Notes under the pieces: generated by a model | Seen by the model: only the letters and a program-made list of their open reading frames with translations | What the model was told of the DNA's origin: nothing | Databases searched by the model: none | DNA from: Pochonia chlamydosporia 170 | Taxonomy: Eukaryota; Ascomycota; Sordariomycetes; Hypocreales; Clavicipitaceae | Reading direction: 5' to 3' | DNA length: 64,000 bases | Assembly (NCBI RefSeq): GCF_001653235.2 | Contig: NW_019154048.1 | Location: forward strand, 302,814 to 366,813 | Made by a program: the position numbers and the translations under genes | Part shown: one piece after another, positions 9,959 to 22,017 of the stretch | How positions within the stretch are numbered: the stretch's first letter is position 1 | Layout of the letters: each line of letters starts with the position of its first letter

Positions 9959-11526
9959 TTGTCACTGAGCTTGTGGCACTAAGTGGTGTGAGCCGAAATA
10001 TAAGAGCCAGGAGGTTTAAGTGTGGCAGCTTCTTATCCAGTATGACTACGAAATTTCCATTCAGGGTTTCTCGTAGGTCAAACAGTGCTGAAAGAGTTTG
10101 GGTAGCAGTTTAAGTACGTACACAAGTCTTTTTTGTCGCTCTAGATGTCTTCAGTTCAAGGATAATGTCCGTTGTTATCTACCTGTAGGTAGCAGTTTCA
10201 AATCATTTTGATTTATTCAACGATACTTGCAATCTTCGTTCCTGTGAGCCGGTTGTGTTCGCTGCTTTTGTTTCTGCTCTGCTCCTGAAACTTAGGTGTG
10301 GAACACTCACCGGTGTTGTTCATTCTGCACAAGTACTACTTCTCTAATGTGACACTATGGATATTTGGTAAGGTTGTAGCACCTGTCTGAGTCTGTAAGG
10401 TAAGCCGATAGCTGGAGTCTTGTTCTCTTCAATTCTTTAATTGTTAGGAATGGACACGAAAGCCATCAGGAATACTGTGATTGGGATATATTTGACGCCC
10501 TAGTACTGAATCTTGAGCCTCACAGTCGAGTCCCTTCTTTTGATGGCTTCAGTCAACTTGGCGCAACTGGTCTTGTCGACCTAGTAGATCGATCCAGCGT
10601 ACAGTGATGAACCAATGTTGTGGAGGTGCTTGCTTTACTCAAGCATTTTCTTCTTTGAACCATATTGTTGTTCCTTCATCAGTCTTCGCTTTGACGTGAT
10701 GATGATTACGGAATGGCTGAGGCTGGTACACGATAGCACCAGAGTGGTCCATTTCGCAAACGTCACCAACGGCAGAGGCTGGAACTAGAGCGGCTGTGGC
10801 ACGACGGGAACGTTACCATGTGGCAACCCAAAAGCCTCATGGAGAGATTCTATCAGATCCAATGTTCCTCTTCATGTTGAGAAAATTTGCCTCTTGGCTC
10901 AAATCGGAGGCAGTTCGTTTGGTCACAGAGCCTCTCCAACTGGCAACAGGAATATGGCTGGTTTGTACTGCTGACTTTACCATTCAACTCACTGGTTTTG
11001 AAGATTTAATAATCCATGAATGAGCCTGAACTCATTGTCCAACGTTGTTGTCTGCCAGCACACTGTCAAAATCTGGACCCTTTCTAGACAGCATAACGCA
11101 TAAGCATGACCCCTGAGAGTTGGCTTGTTCAAAACAACTTTGTGGGTCGTCCTTGAACAACTCGACAATACCCTTCAAGAAGGCCAAGCAAGAGCCGCAG
11201 ATTACTCAATTTCCTATTTATCCACTCAGCCGGATAATAGTGGGTGGTCCGGAGAACGAAACCATTTTTGGAGCAAAGTGGATGGCACGAGCTGCATATC
11301 CAGCTGCCCATTTCTCTGCATGCTGCTCAGCTCGTGGGGTCTTTATGGAGAAATGGAACAAGAACACCGGCGGATTGGTTCATGATGGGTTTCCCTGTCG
11401 ATTCTAACCTCTTTCTGCGTCTTGGCTCCGCTACTCTATCAGACTTAACTACCACAATGGCCCCCACACATGTCGAGGCTTGAATTCCAGATTCTTTTGA
11501 ATCCTGTGGCTCTTCATTTTGCAGCA
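9959..11526. other. Intergenic, 1.57 kb
   Basis: Only short frames without signal peptide, domain or intron consistency. One + frame (10,796-11,023) and overlapping frames at 11,120-11,480 look like chance. No gene, RNA or repeat is supported. Confidence 0.45.
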
Positions 11527-12465
11527 ATGAAGGCCTCAACTGTTGCAGCGATTCTCGTCGCCGCCAGCAGAGTCCGTGCCCAAATCAGCGTTCTTACGGG
11601 GGCGTTGTCAAAGGTGTCTGATGGCGTTCAGGCTCTTGACAATGCTACAACGAGCTTCGATATTGACGCCATAAAGTCCAGGGGCGACGCGCTCATCTCG
11701 ACCATATCCTCGCAACGGACTGCGGTTAATGCCTCAAAGGCTATTACAATTGCCGATGCTTTGGGGTTGAATGGCCCTGTTCAGCGGCAAAATGACGACT
11801 TCGAAACTCTTGTCACCGACTTGAAAGCCAAGCGGCCTCAGATTGAAAAGGCTAATGCCTGTAAGGATGTTCACTCGAGAATTACCAAAATTAATGATGG
11901 CTCTTTGGCCCTCATTGAAGGCATCATCGCCAAAGTTCCCCAGGAAGCACAAAGCATTGTTCGACAGGTTGCTACCGGCACAACCAGAACCCTAAACGAC
12001 GCTGGCTCAGCATTTTCGGAATCCAACTGCAAGAACTCTGGGCCCACGACAACGACTTCCGTCTCGACGACCACCCCTACTTCAACGCCAACTGAGACGG
12101 GCGGCAGCGAGTCGAAGAAAACGCCAATCGGAGGAATAGTAGGTGGTGTTGTCGGCGGCGTGGCTGCAATCGGAGCGATTGGTCTCGCGGCCTTCATCTT
12201 CCTTCGACGAAAGAGACAGCAGAAATTAAAGGAGGAGCGCGAGAATGCGGTTGAACTTGACACCGAGAACAACTCTAATAAGCCGAAACCGCCGGAGAAG
12301 GACTACAAGGAGCTGTCTGCTGAAGAGACGGAGAAGAAGGAGTTGTCTGCTGATGAAACTGCCCGAAAGGAGCTTTGCGCGGATGGCACGGAAAAGAAGG
12401 AAATGTGCGCCGAGGAGACTGCAATTCATGAGGCGCCTGACAATGCGAGATATGAGTTGGAGTGA
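11527..12465 (+). CDS. HsbA-like cell-wall galactomannoprotein with transmembrane anchor
   Basis: Protein of 312 aa. It has a signal peptide (residues 1-18, ending VRA), then a helical HsbA / cell-wall mannoprotein-1 type domain (about 20-168). A Thr/Ser-rich stalk follows (TTTTSVSTTTPTSTPTE, O-glycosylation likely). There is one membrane segment (about 202-225, GGIVGGVVGGVAAIGAIGLAAFIFL) and then a stop-transfer RRKRQQK. The cytosolic tail contains four exact-length 10-residue acidic repeats (261-300, KELSAEETEK and variants). HsbA proteins bind hydrophobic surfaces and help recruit cutinases; the membrane anchor and tail are unusual for that family. The start at 11,527 is preferred over an in-frame ATG 19 codons upstream because only it places the signal peptide at the N-terminus. 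Confidence 0.8.
   Translation: MKASTVAAILVAASRVRAQISVLTGALSKVSDGVQALDNATTSFDIDAIKSRGDALISTISSQRTAVNASKAITIADALGLNGPVQRQNDDFETLVTDLKAKRPQIEKANACKDVHSRITKINDGSLALIEGIIAKVPQEAQSIVRQVATGTTRTLNDAGSAFSESNCKNSGPTTTTSVSTTTPTSTPTETGGSESKKTPIGGIVGGVVGGVAAIGAIGLAAFIFLRRKRQQKLKEERENAVELDTENNSNKPKPPEKDYKELSAEETEKKELSADETARKELCADGTEKKEMCAEETAIHEAPDNARYELE
12307..12426 (+). repeat. Four tandem 30-bp coding repeats
   Basis: Four consecutive 30-bp units encode KELSAEETEK, KELSADETAR, KELCADGTEK and KEMCAEETAI in the tail of the HsbA-like protein. The units stay in frame, so copy number can change without breaking the gene. Confidence 0.75.
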
Positions 12466-13233
12466 AGTGGTTGTTTACGTTGGGAAAAATCTGGAAACGC
12501 GGAGCACCAAGACTTCATACTTGCAAACGCCGCATCACACTACGGATTCAGAGCAGCTCAAATCGTGTTGCTTGGAAGATATCGCTCTGCTATGCCTCGA
12601 CTCATCACGAGTTCCCTACTCAGCTATTTGGGATTCCTGCTATGAGATTCCACCAGGAACGGAATCAGAACCCTTTGGCCTGTGTAGATTCTTTCTATTG
12701 GCCGCGGCGTGCCTCTGGCCCTCGTAATGAGCCATTATTTGAGAAGAGGCATGACAAGGTACTGCGGCCAAGCCTTTAAGATGACGGTACGCTCTGGGGA
12801 AGTTGTACCTTCAGTACAATATAACTGTGCCTGGAACACTGGTTCAGAGCAATAAGGCGCTGACAGTAATTTGACTTGCCTGTCGCCAAGATGACTGTGA
12901 ATCCGTTTGCAAGCACTTCGGAGTCAACCATTATACTGCCGAGGAATGAAAGGAAGCTGATGATCCGCTACGTTGAGACATCGGCAAAAGCTCAGGCAAG
13001 GATGTAGTTAATAAAGCTACAGCGACTTTTGTATATACTTGTACGATATTAAACAGAGTTGACAACAAAATATGAAGCTAGATGAAAATCTAGTATGACA
13101 CATATTTGAACATGAAGAAACGCGCCTTTGGTTCGACAATCTCCACCTCGAAAACGCCGTTATTTAACCCCGCCAAACCCCGCGAAACTCGATCGTGTAA
13201 ACCTTTAATGAAACAAGCCGCAATGTACAGCTG
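12466..13233. other. Intergenic, 770 bp
   Basis: 3' region of the HsbA-like gene and upstream region of the TPR gene. No supported gene. Confidence 0.45.
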
Positions 13234-14910
13234 ATGACTGCCATGTCTTACACCAAATACCCTTTCAATCTTGGGCAACATGGACGGCGTGTGTCAACCG
13301 CCTCACCCGAGGCACAAGGCTGGTTCAACCTAGGTCTAAACTGGTGTCTCGGCTTCAACCACGAAGAGGCCATCGTGTGCTTTGAGAATGCACTCAACGC
13401 AGACCCAAACTGTGTCATGGCCCATTGGGGTGTTGCCTATGCATCCGGCCCGTTTTATAACCTCATTTGGCGCGAAATGGGAGAACACGAGGCAGCTAAA
13501 GCAATCACACGAGCCAGAAATCACATCAGCACGGCACACTCTCTGGCCACCCATGCCACAGCTGTTGAGAACGCGCTTGTCAAGGCCATCGAAGCTCGAT
13601 TTAAATCATCGGGTCCAGTGCCTGTTGTCGAATACGATCAATGGGATGACGATTATGCAGCGGCGATGCGGTGCGTCTGCGAAACGTTTCCAGAAGATGA
13701 CGACGTGATGGCGTTGTTTGTGGAAGCGCTCATTACTCGCACTCCACGTCGACTTTGGGATATGAAGACGGGATTGCCTGCGGCGGGAGCTGATACACTA
13801 GAAGCTATGGCTATCTGCAAAAAGAGTATAGCCCACAACAACGCTGTAGGTAAACCACAGCATCCTGGCATTCTTCACCTGTATATCCATGTGATGGAAA
13901 TGTCTCATAGTCCAGAAGATGCCATGGCTTCCGCAGATACTCTGACGACGCTCTGTCCTGATGCAGGACATCTGAATCACATGCCGGGACATGTCTTCAT
14001 GCTATGCGGACAGTATGAGAAAGCAAAGAAGGCTAGCGAAGCGGCTATTCTTGCTGATGACATGTACGCTGCCCATGGAGGCTCCAACAACTTCTATGTG
14101 ACGGCTCGGTGTCACGATATCCATCTGATGATGTCAACGTGTATGTTTCTCGGCCAATATGAGCCCGCCATGAAAGCAGCAAGGAAGATGCGATCTGTCA
14201 TAACGAGGGATATTCTCACTACACCGAATCGACCAAAGCTTACTATGCTAACTGAAGGATATTACGCAATGGCGGTTCACGTGTTGGTACGATTTGGCCG
14301 GTGGCAGGACATCATTGACGCTCCGCTACCTGATGAACCAGAGCTGTATCTGATTACCACCGCAATGCAACATTATGCTCGTGGGGTCGCTTACGCTTCG
14401 TTGAAGAAAATCGAGGAGGCTGAGCGAGAGCGCACACGGTTCCAGGAGGGTGTCAAACGTGTCCCTCCTGAGCGGCGGTTTCTTAATAACCCAGCAGTTG
14501 ACATGCTTGCGGTCGGGGAGAGCATGTTGAATGGAGAGTTGGAATACCATAAAGGCAACTATAGCAAAGCATACGAGCATTTGCGGGAAGCGGTTCGAAG
14601 AGACGACAACCTCAGATACACCGAGCCGTGGGCGTGGATGCACCCTCCTCGCCATGCACTCGGTGCGCTGCTATTAGCTCAAGGCCACGTTGACGAAGCA
14701 GAAAAGACGTATCGAGGTGATCTCGGGCTTACACAAGAACTTCAGCGCTGTTCGCAGCATCCTGATAACATTTGGTCGCTGCGTGGTTTGGTGGAATGCT
14801 TGGAACGACGTGGTGAGACGGATGAGCTTCCGGCGCTGAGGGAGAAGCTTGCGAATGTTGTTAAACTTGCTGATGTTGAAGTCCCATCTTCTTGTATGTG
14901 TCGAACCTAG
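13234..14910 (+). CDS. TPR-repeat protein, intronless
   Basis: 558 aa, single exon. N-terminal TPR-like helices (QGWFNLGLNWCLGFNHEEAI, ALNADPNCVMAHWGVAYAS) are followed by further helical repeats across the protein. The strongly conserved HLNHMPGHVFMLCGQYEKA and ILHLYIHVMEMSHSPEDA segments are typical of a TPR family shared by bacteria and ascomycetes. TPR arrays bind peptides or partner proteins; no enzyme domain and no signal peptide are seen, so a cytosolic scaffold is the best guess. Two ATGs lie close together (13,234 and 13,243); the second has the better context (GCCATGT). Lack of introns and the bacterial-looking family allow old horizontal transfer, which is unproven. Confidence 0.75.
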   Translation: MTAMSYTKYPFNLGQHGRRVSTASPEAQGWFNLGLNWCLGFNHEEAIVCFENALNADPNCVMAHWGVAYASGPFYNLIWREMGEHEAAKAITRARNHISTAHSLATHATAVENALVKAIEARFKSSGPVPVVEYDQWDDDYAAAMRCVCETFPEDDDVMALFVEALITRTPRRLWDMKTGLPAAGADTLEAMAICKKSIAHNNAVGKPQHPGILHLYIHVMEMSHSPEDAMASADTLTTLCPDAGHLNHMPGHVFMLCGQYEKAKKASEAAILADDMYAAHGGSNNFYVTARCHDIHLMMSTCMFLGQYEPAMKAARKMRSVITRDILTTPNRPKLTMLTEGYYAMAVHVLVRFGRWQDIIDAPLPDEPELYLITTAMQHYARGVAYASLKKIEEAERERTRFQEGVKRVPPERRFLNNPAVDMLAVGESMLNGELEYHKGNYSKAYEHLREAVRRDDNLRYTEPWAWMHPPRHALGALLLAQGHVDEAEKTYRGDLGLTQELQRCSQHPDNIWSLRGLVECLERRGETDELPALREKLANVVKLADVEVPSSCMCRT

Positions 14911-15109
14911 AAGACTTGGTGCCAGACACATCTTAATGACGACAGTAAAACTTTTGCTTTTAAAGTGAAAGGGATGTCGTTAGTTAGGTGTGTTGATAGA
15001 GATAACGAGGGATATAAATGATAACATTGTATAGTCATATATATGCTTTTGGCTACACACATTGACAACGTCTACCGCTCTACGTTAATGCCATGTTTTG
15101 ATGCACCGT

Positions 15110-16994
15110 CTAACCATCACAATCCCCAAGCGGCGACTGCTCACAGAACAGCTGTGAAATAGGCGCGCCTCGCACACCTCTCACCAACATACGTTCCCTC
15201 ATCTCTTCCAATCTAGGTCGAGCAGTATACACAGACCGCAAATTACCCTTACTATCCTTGCGGCCAGACCACCATCCCTCACCAGCAGCCGCAGCACGAG
15301 GCCAGACAATCGTGTCGAGGCTCCACGGGTCGATGGTCTCCGTCCAGACGGCAACTTCGCCGCCAATAACGTTCTTGGCCACCGCGGCGGTCATGTTCTC
15401 GATAGGATCGTGAGTATAGATGAGTCGCCAGTTCTTTGTGGGCGAGCACCAGTCGTTGAAGGGGTATGCGCTTGATAAACTGGCGTCTTTGGCGTCGATC
15501 CATTCACCACGGCCGCAATCCAGATACTAGAAGTTGTTAGGGTGTACTTGATTGAGTGGACTTGTAGATTGGAGAATTGTAACTTACATAAAAGTCAGTG
15601 CTAGAGTCAATAACCTTATGTCCAGCAGTGGCCAGCTTGTTCACGGAGGCGCTGCCAAACCAAGACTGGATGACGGTGTCTTTGCCGACTGTTGCGCCCC
15701 AGTCACCGACCATTTCTTCCCAGACCATGGGAATGAGTCCATGCTCTCGGACCTTCTTGTGGGCATGGTCGAGGAATCGCTGGAGCATGGGCTTCAGGAC
15801 CTTCATGTCGTCGGTCTTGAGGTTGGGATCCAGCAGTGAATTGGCGGCCTTGTACTCGTCGCCACCGGTGTGGAAGTACGAGGTATATGGACTTAATCGG
15901 GGGAGCAGGTCATCGAATAGAGTTGAGAGGAATTTCTCAACATCCGTGTTGTTTAGCTTGAACGCTCCGCAGGGAGGCTGCGCGCAGTACGTCCAGTATG
16001 GCTTCTCGTTGTACGCGACGGTGAGGCCGGGGTATGCTTTCTCAATGCCAACGTGACCAGGCATGTCGATTTCCAAAATGACCTGGACACCCCGAGCGGC
16101 AGCATACTGTTGTATATCCTTGATATCCCTTGGTGAGTAGGTCAGGCCTGGAGCGTAGCGGCCCTTTTCCGCGAGCTTAGGAAGAGCTGGGATCTCCAAT
16201 GGCCAGGACTGTGTCTCCGTGATGTGCAGGTGCATAATGTTCATCTTATTCATGGCCAGAGCATCAATCGTCCTCTTGATATCGTCGACGGCAAACCAGT
16301 GGCGTCCCACGTCAAGAAGCATACCACGGTGAGGGAACCTAGGCGAATCCTGAATAGAAACAGGAGCCAATTTGGTGTAAAAGGCATGGCCAGAGCTGTG
16401 CTTGAAGAACAACTGCGTAAAAGACTCCAGCGCATGGAGAACACCGGTGGAAGTAGCAGCCTTGATTGTTGCTTCACCATTCGAGCTCAGCTGAAGAGAA
16501 TATGACTCGTCCACAGAGCCAGCAACCGGCTTGAACACAGTAGCGTTATCCTTGCCGGTTTGTGTAATTGTCAATGATTTAACCGTGCCTTTACCTGAGC
16601 CAACTGCAGGCTCAAAGTTTGATCCGGCCGGGTTCAGCATCCATGGCACGAGGCCATTTTCGAAAATAGCCTTCAGACTACGTGCGACGCCGTCGCGAAC
16701 GACTTGTTTGCTGTTCAGTGGCGAGTTTTTCTTGTCATCGGCACCACGACGAGCTAGTGCGTCGTAAGTGGTCTGCCCGATGTTCAATAAATTTTCAGTT
16801 AGACCTTGCGCATAGTTAGGTGAGGGGAAGCCTGGGATCCAGCGTACATGTTCGCCATTGTATGTGACCTTGATGGATCTGTCGATGAAGAGAATATCCT
16901 TTCCGGTAGAGATTTGCTGCGGGACGGGCCAGATGGCGTTGACGGGAACAACTGCTGCAAGAGCGGTCAACACAACGAGGGCCTTGTTCAACAT
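15110..16994 (-). CDS. Secreted beta-N-acetylhexosaminidase, GH20
   Basis: Hydrolyses terminal N-acetylglucosamine from chitin oligomers and glycans outside the cell. Two exons: 16,994-15,588 and 15,526-15,110, with a 61-bp intron (donor GTAAGT), giving 607 aa. The signal peptide is residues 1-20 (MLNKALVVLTALAAVVPVNA). The N-terminal GH20b domain is followed by the TIM barrel with HRGMLLDVGRHW, HLHITETQSWPLE and the catalytic Asp-Glu pair in YFHTGGDEYK (D379, E380). C-terminal TW motifs (VAVWTETIDPW, WPRAAAAGEGWWSG) are intact. Several NxT sequons are present. Length and motifs match fungal chitobiases used in cell-wall turnover or insect-cuticle use. Convergent with the TPR gene. Confidence 0.95.
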
Positions 16995-18429
16995 ATTGTC
17001 GACTTTGTCCTGATAACAGGATAACCAGAAAGACCGGAAACCGAGTAGATAGGATCAGCGGAGGTTGAAAGGCCAAGAGGGGACCAGCGACTCTTTAAGT
17101 CCCATACACGCGCACCGCTTTTTACTATTCATGACAATCGCATGATAGTCAATTACCCTTTGTGATCAAGCTCACAGCACTGATTAGTTATGCTAGCTAT
17201 CACGATGCAACTCAATTGCTCACCATCTATCAAGGGTTTAATGCTCCCCCACTCCGGGTGGCGTCGTCCGTAGTTAACCGGCACGTAAATCCATGCTAGG
17301 GACTGGGGAAATTGGAGAAGACCTCACACCGCTAAACCACATCAAGATGGAGCTGCGGAGAAATGCAGGTGTAAGTGTCGACAGGAATCAAGATGAAGAA
17401 AAGGGGTAACGTTACGCTGCTTTGCGCATGAGCAGCTTGGAGTTACACATTGCGGGTCATGACATCAGTTAGATACATGTCCGTTCTGCGCCCAACTCTC
17501 TAGAGAAGGTTTTCAGGGACCAGTTAGCAGAGTTGTTCTGTCGGTGGTACCTGTTGGAGAATGTCGTATTGCGTGCTGGAACCTGGCTGATGAGCTGTGA
17601 ATTGTGAGGGAAAGCTTGGATCAGACAACTACTCAATTCAAATGAAGTCGCTTGAGTGAAATGCTTAATTCCAAAGAGGGACAACCCCGCACGTTGATTA
17701 TGGTCTGAGGTTCTTAAAGAATTCGGATTATAAGGCACTTGCGAGAAGTGAAAGCATGCACCATATCTTCATTGAGAAGCACCATATAGCCTAATTTGGG
17801 GCTGCAAATGTATCCGTCCCACTCTGGACAGACCTAATCCAACTGCTAGGAAAATCGCAAGGCTTGTTAAAACGTTGGGGACGAACAAGGTTTCTCCATG
17901 GCCATAGTTGAAAGTTACAAATTGGAAATGTCTTTGCATGCCTAGCAGCTAACATGAGCAGTTGCTGCGCAATCATCGCCAAATGTTCGCCCAGCGTTGT
18001 ACCCGCCAGGTCGGCAAATGGTAACTGTATAATCTATTTGCAGAAGTACGCTTTCACTGTTCAAGTGTCTTTGTGCTGACTGCTTCGTCTTCGTGGGTGG
18101 GTGGCCATGGGCGGGCTTGATTTACAACAGATTAGCAGGTGTGAGCTATGTTTATGACTTGTTCAACCCCTTTTCTTTCCCAGTTGAAACTGAATTCATT
18201 CACTTTAGTTACAATTCAGTGGCTATGTGTAGGTTGAATGTGCGCCCCGACCACAACTCGGATTTGAATATACTTTAGTTTCTCTTCTATATAATGTCTT
18301 CCTTGGTACTGCACTTTCGCCCACTTCAAGCATTTTCTTCCATCACCGTAAAACTTTCTTCTCCCATCGTCTAGTACTCTTGAACGTCACACAGGACTTC
18401 TCCCAGGTCTTTACACCACGTCGCACATC
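16995..18429. other. Intergenic, 1.4 kb
   Basis: Divergent upstream regions of the hexosaminidase and BTB genes. A TATATAA-like sequence is near 18,288. The frames present are short and unsupported. No gene is seen. Confidence 0.45.
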
Positions 18430-19497
18430 ATGGAGCTGCCTTCCAAAGACAAATCCCAACTTGAGACCGTCGTGCTACATCCAAATGGCGGCTCTGCGCT
18501 CATTGTAGGGAACAAAAGATTTGTTGTTTCACGAGACATCTTAAAAGTTACATCCGACTACTTCAAGACTCTCTTTGATCCTTCCAAGTTCAAGGAGGGC
18601 AGAGACCGAAACATTGATATCCTTCTACACGAAGACGACCCTGAAGCAATGGAAATCATGTTGTCCATTCTGCATTACCGCCACCAAGAGAGCTACAACC
18701 AGCTTAGCCCCGAGATGCTGCTTAAAGTGGCTCAACATTGCGACAAATACCTGTGCACGGAGCGAATGCAACCCAGGGCTTTCCGATGGATGCAACACAT
18801 TTCCGAAGACGAATCAATTCAGTATTATGAAAATCTATCCAAGGTTGCACATCTTTTTAAGTCGGTGGACTGTCTGATCGCAATCTCTACTGTTGCGATT
18901 CGTAGCTTGCCTCCACATTTCGGGGCTGCCAACACTGAGGATGAAATCGATGGACTGCTGTTCCCTTTCCATGAAGGATCATCATGTTAGTTTCCCACCT
19001 ATGGACTGTTTAGTTACTTACTAACATATTTAGACCGCATAGAGATCGATATGGAAATCAAAAACAGGCGTGCTGAAATCGGCCAGCTTTTAGAGTCGAC
19101 AACCACAATCCTACGAAATACATCGAGCGTGAATTCAATACTTGATAAAGACCCACTGTGTCTTCGTTGCATAATAACAACGTCTCGCGGATCAATGGAA
19201 TGCCAATGGTGTGGTAGCAGCAACTTGTCGCCCCGGATGTGTACAAATATAACTCGGGTTAGTGAGTATCGCAAATTGATTGAAAGCGTTTCCTTGGTGC
19301 CAACCGAGGATTACTTTTATGAATGCTCCCTTTCAAGACTGGCCAAAGACTGCGGTGAATTAGATGGCAGATTGAAGCACATTTGCTCGGCAAATCAGAG
19401 CTGCCCTCTGCGACAGCAACTCCAAGAGATTGGGAAGCGTGCTCAGTCGATAGTTTACAGCAAGGCGACCTTGTTTGAACACTATCTATACACATGA
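18430..19497 (+). CDS. BTB/POZ-domain protein
   Basis: Two exons, 18,430-18,985 and 19,034-19,497, with a 48-bp intron (GTTAGT...TTTAG), giving 339 aa. The N-terminal BTB fold is visible in SALIVGNKRFVVSRDILKV, SDYFKTLFDPSKFKEG, IDILLHEDDPEAMEIMLSIL and the DKYLC helix. This is the common fungal single-BTB architecture, in which BTB mediates dimerisation or Cul3 binding; no BACK or Kelch repeats are seen. The C-terminal half has CxxC pairs (CLRC, CQWCGSS) and further cysteines (CSL, DCG, CSANQSC) that may bind zinc. Function is unknown, and the family is highly expanded in Pezizomycotina. Confidence 0.82.
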
Positions 19498-20083
19498 AAA
19501 AGGGAAATACCTATCTTCTAGGTCTATGTTTTAGAGCGATGAGATTCCTTGAATAGATATGTGGAAGATAAGTGGTGGTTGGTTCGGTTTGACGTCGAAA
19601 CTTGAAGTTTTGATGCGGATATGGAGAAACGTATGAGAGAGATAGAAGAGCGTTAAAGTTAGGAATATAATCTGAAACTGCCCCCCCTGATGTCTCCCTC
19701 GAATGTATGGCAAGTCGCGGGTCGGAGTTCAACTGCCATAACTGTGAAATAGGTCTGAACCTGAAGGCAGGACTTTTAGGTGCTCAGAGACTGGGACTGC
19801 ATTTTCAGCACTTCTTTTCTAATCCAAACTCTCCATGACAAGCTTTCATGCCTCTTTGGAAACCTATTAGAGTGTTACATCAACTCAAAAACGTGGTGAT
19901 GGAGAGGCAACAGCATGGGAAGCCATGCTACACGAGGCGAAAATGACGTAGGAAACTCCAGGTCAACACCTCAGAGACCGAATCGTTCTATGCGTGAACT
20001 GATTGTGCTACCGACTGGCGTACCTCTCTGCTCTCAATTCTGGTTGGGTTGAACTAAAGTATTGTCCCATTGCAAATCATAAA
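19498..20083. other. Intergenic between convergent genes, 590 bp
   Basis: 3' regions of the BTB and P450 genes. No other feature recognised. Confidence 0.45.
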
Positions 20084-22017
20084 CTACTTCTCAACCTCAA
20101 CCTTGCAGCCATTCCTACTTGACAACACTAGTGTCAGGGTTTGCTTCTCTGTTCCCACAGGCTCATTCGGTTCATCCAAAGGCAACTTGATAGTAGAATA
20201 CGCTTGCAAAAGCCTCACTACGGTGTAACACACTTCCATAAGCGCAAAGTCCTGCCCAAGACACTGTCTCGGGCCGCCGTTGAACGGAAAATACGCCCAA
20301 CCTACACTCGCCAGCTCGCCTGTCTCCCAACGTTCGTGGCGGAATTGATTGGCATCATCGCCATAAATGTTCTTCCTCCGTGAGTTAACGTACTGGGAGA
20401 ATACTACAAGTTCTCCTTTTCGAACCATTATTGGCCGATCTCCATTTGGTCCGCCACCTGTTGGCAAAATAGTGGTTCGAATTGCCTCACGATTATTCAG
20501 AGGAACAGGGGGATAAAGTCTAAGACCTTTAAAAACGTCAGTACAGGGACAGTCTCGCTATCCAGAGAATCTTACTTTCTTTAACAACACATGACAGATA
20601 TGACATTTGTTGGATTTGATCTCGCGTTGGAGAGCTGGAGTCTCCCAACACGGACGCAATCTCATTCCTGAGACGGACGAGACTTGACTCATGACGGACA
20701 AGTAGCCGACTTCCAATAGAGTAATTAGCGAATGTTTAATAATGACCAAGGCAGTGTACTAACAACGTCCATGATAAACAGCAGGCAGTCGTGTCGCGTC
20801 CAGCAAGCAGTACATTGAGCAGCTGGTCTCGAAGATCCTCCTTTGACAACGATTCAGCAGCTAACTGATCGATAAACCATGTGCTAGTACTTGCTTCTTC
20901 TGGTTTGCTTCCCTTGGCACATTTAATTTGGTCAATATACTGCTCAATATATCGATGGACGTTCTTGCAAGCCCGGCGAAACTTGGGCGGGCTGTATAAG
21001 AAATGAAATGGTGCAATGCGGAAGCGCTTAGCTAGACCTTCCTGTGCAATGTCAAAACTCTCGGCAAACTGCTTATCCTCAGCTGCTTGATCGACGCCCG
21101 CTCGGAGGCTATATATAGATTTTCCAAAGAGTAGGCTGGTTGCCACGTCCATTGTGAGTTTAAAGAATAGTGGCTGCAAATCAACCACGCCTTTGTTAGG
21201 AATGGAGGCTATGAGATTATCCACGTGCTCAGAGAGCGACGTATGAAGGTTCTGGTATTGTGTACGAACAAATTGCTTTCGAAGCAAATCTCTGGAATGC
21301 TTCCAAGCTGCACCCTCTTGAGTGAAGATGCCGTTGCCGAGGAGAGGTGCAAAGACTGCTGGGCGACAACCAAAACCGAAATCTACGGCTATCAGTTAGG
21401 GCTATATACTGCAGTAGCTGAAGTCGACCTTCAGACTACAAAATTGATTCACGAACCTTTGAAGTTTGTTGACAGCAGTGCTTCAACATTGCTTGGGTGC
21501 AAAATATGGTACGCACGCGGTCCAAAGAGCAGATACTGGTACAGATTGTTGCCGGGCTCGTAATCTTCAGCAACGGAGCAAAGAAACGACAAAAGCCTCC
21601 CTTCAGCATTTGAGTCCCATAACTCTTTGATTCTGTCGATTCCTAGCGGCCAGCGTTTTGGCAGCTCAGGCGGAAGCTCGCAACCCAAACGGCGTGACAA
21701 AGCCGCGTCCTTCTGCTGTTCATGTCAGCTATTCCAAGCTTCGTTGAAAAAAGTGGCGACTTCTTACTGACAATTCGATTATGGGTTCGTGTGAGAATGA
21801 TGCTGCACAACCATAGTCCAATTGCGGAAAAAACGAGGATGGCAACCTTGCTGCTTATCGGAGGGATGCCGTCAAACTGTACCCAGTGTCCGGCAACGCA
21901 GTTACTTCCATACATGTTGACGAACTCGACGTATATTCGGTGAATAAGATGCAGGAAATAACGTAACGCGTCAAAAAATGCGTCGGAAAAGGCTTTGACA
22001 ACCACACGTGGACCCAT
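20084..22017 (-). CDS. Cytochrome P450, CYP52-like (fatty-acid/alkane hydroxylase clade)
   Basis: Haem mono-oxygenase on the ER. Five exons: 22,017-21,772, 21,715-21,457, 21,382-20,764, 20,709-20,576 and 20,526-20,084, giving 566 aa. An N-terminal membrane helix (VAILVFSAIGLWLCSIIL) follows an extra cytosolic-type leader of about 48 residues. GIFTQEGAAWKHSRDLLR is the helix-C WxxxR region. The I-helix is LLAGRDTTACCLSWTF. The ExxR pair is E419/R422 (KESLRLYPPVP), and the haem loop FPFNGGPRQCLG has Cys508. GIDRI followed by ELW, and the PFNGGPRQCLG form, point to the CYP52/CYP63 group that omega-hydroxylates fatty acids. The first intron uses donor GTCAGT; it is the only choice that keeps the frame. 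An upstream in-frame ATG at 22,065 exists. Confidence 0.88.

Noticed and set aside
9959..11526. Possible additional gene in the 1.5-kb gap
   Set aside because: Frames are short, overlapping and lack splice-compatible continuation or conserved motifs.
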